A stretch of 64,000 nt of DNA from Cognataquiflexum aquatile. GTDB lineage: Bacteria > Bacteroidota > Bacteroidia > Cytophagales > Cyclobacteriaceae. How positions within the stretch are numbered: position 1 is the stretch's first letter; the number at the start of each line of letters is the position of its first letter. The stretch spans positions 1,302,001 through 1,366,000 of the forward strand of contig NZ_QMIK01000001.1 in assembly GCF_003316845.1 (NCBI RefSeq). The letters run 5' to 3'. A program made the translations under genes and the position numbers. The notes under the pieces were generated by a model, which was given only the letters and a program-made list of their open reading frames with translations, ran no database searches and was not told the origin of the DNA. This document shows positions 63,379 to 64,000 of this stretch, in pieces.

Positions 63379-64000
63379 TCATTTTTTCACGGGATCAGCT
63401 TCTCTCAATTGCTTTTCCTGTCTTTTTACGGATTCTTCGTGGATACAATAAAGTAATTCCTTCATGAATTTTTCCGAAAGGTTCTTCTGAACACCCTTTT
63501 GGGTACGGGATTCCATGACGAATTTCCATCTGTCTGATTGGAAAACAGTAAGGTGATGTTCTCTTTTATAGGCACCGATTTGATCGATCAGGGAAAATCT
63601 CTCCTGAAGAATATCCAACAATTGGTCATCCAAATGGTCAATTGCAGTTCTGAGATCATTCAATTTTTCTCCCGGATTTTCACTTCCAAGGGTATCTTTG
63701 AAATCTATCAAGGAAATAATTTCTTTCAATCTTTTTGGTGTGACCTGTTGCTTGGCATCAGACCAGGCGTTATCCGGATCGTGGTGCGTCTCAATCATCA
63801 AGCCGTCCAGTCCAAAATTGATAGCTCTCTGTGCTGTTTCAAGTATTCCTTCCCTATTACCAACAATATGACTCGGGTCGTTGATCACTTCCATTCCTTT
63901 CCACTCTCTTTTCAAGTGAATCGGCATGGACCAATTAGGCTTGTTTCTGAATCTTTTGTCATAAGAATCAGAAAATCCACGGTGGATTGCGGCCAATTTG
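63379..64000 (-). CDS. DAHP synthase / chorismate mutase fusion, 5' end beyond window
   Basis: The frame stays open to the right edge, so only the last 206 residues are here. The first part is the C-terminal end of a type I DAHP synthase (SHIVGNREGILETAQRAINF, MIETHHDPDNAWSDAKQQVT). It is followed by a short linker and an AroQ-type chorismate mutase helix bundle (LRTAIDHLDDQLLDILQERF, SLIDQIGAYKREHHLTVF). The fused enzyme makes the first and the branch-point step of aromatic synthesis and explains why pheA and tyrA here lack mutase domains. An internal TTG at 63994-63996 is not a start. Confidence 0.92.
   Translation of the reverse strand, partial: KLAAIHRGFSDSYDKRFRNKPNWSMPIHLKREWKGMEVINDPSHIVGNREGILETAQRAINFGLDGLMIETHHDPDNAWSDAKQQVTPKRLKEIISLIDFKDTLGSENPGEKLNDLRTAIDHLDDQLLDILQERFSLIDQIGAYKREHHLTVFQSDRWKFVMESRTQKGVQKNLSEKFMKELLYCIHEESVKRQEKQLREADPVKK

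Overview
The window reads as chromosome from a Bacteroidota bacterium, most likely the Cytophagales (a Cyclobacteriaceae/Algoriphagus-like lineage). This is inferred from a SusC/SusD pair, many Sec-signal and lipobox N-termini, Bacteroidota-type promoter words (TAnnTTTG), weak Shine-Dalgarno signals, an IcmF-type mutase, an AddAB-like nuclease pair and a fused DAHP synthase/chorismate mutase. I saw no rRNA, tRNA, CRISPR array, insertion sequence or prophage.

Layout. 1-3324: the 5' part of a PAS/GAF sensor cut by the left edge, a tiny lipoprotein and a small membrane-anchored hypothetical protein. 3632-8907: housekeeping genes on + (fmt, a DUF4412-type secreted protein, dihydrofolate reductase overlapping cinA, a 2-oxoacid dehydrogenase E2). 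8915-13482: on -, a hybrid histidine kinase abutting a Cache-type sensor lipoprotein, then an OsmC protein with a small partner. 13691-17068: icmF. 17430-24901: an M50 protease with CBS domains overlapping a Ca2+ P-type ATPase, then GH97 and GH32 glycosidases. 25078-32758: an AddB-like and an AddA-like gene on -, with one toxin-antitoxin pair between them and a second beyond addA. 32881-40066: an FAD/Fe-S dehydrogenase, a small accessory block (transglutaminase-like lipoprotein, DinB-like protein, unknown secreted protein) and an exported Gfo/Idh/MocA protein. 40401-41729: a DEAD-box helicase.

42432-56708 is the most unusual region. A SusC/SusD pair with no glycoside hydrolase is followed by a phosphocholine-type phospholipase C. 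Next comes a compact aminophosphonate-catabolism cluster: a PhnZ-like HD oxygenase (divergent), a PhnX-like HAD hydrolase, an MFS-like DUF5690-type carrier, an FAD amine oxidase of the phosphonate-associated group and an XRE-cupin regulator. A metallophosphoesterase lies beyond it. I infer a locus that harvests phospho- or phosphonolipid head groups and breaks C-P bonds, possibly by two routes meeting at 1-hydroxy-2-aminoethylphosphonate.

56877-64000: a SIMPL-domain protein, then an aromatic amino acid operon on - (DAHP synthase/chorismate mutase cut by the right edge, aroB, aroA, a DUF486 membrane protein, prephenate dehydratase, aminotransferase, prephenate dehydrogenase).

Between genes there are recurring short-word, purine- or pyrimidine-biased repeats and several hairpin structures; one repeat appears to have become the C-terminus of AroA. 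Function calls rest on motifs read by eye; no database search was possible.
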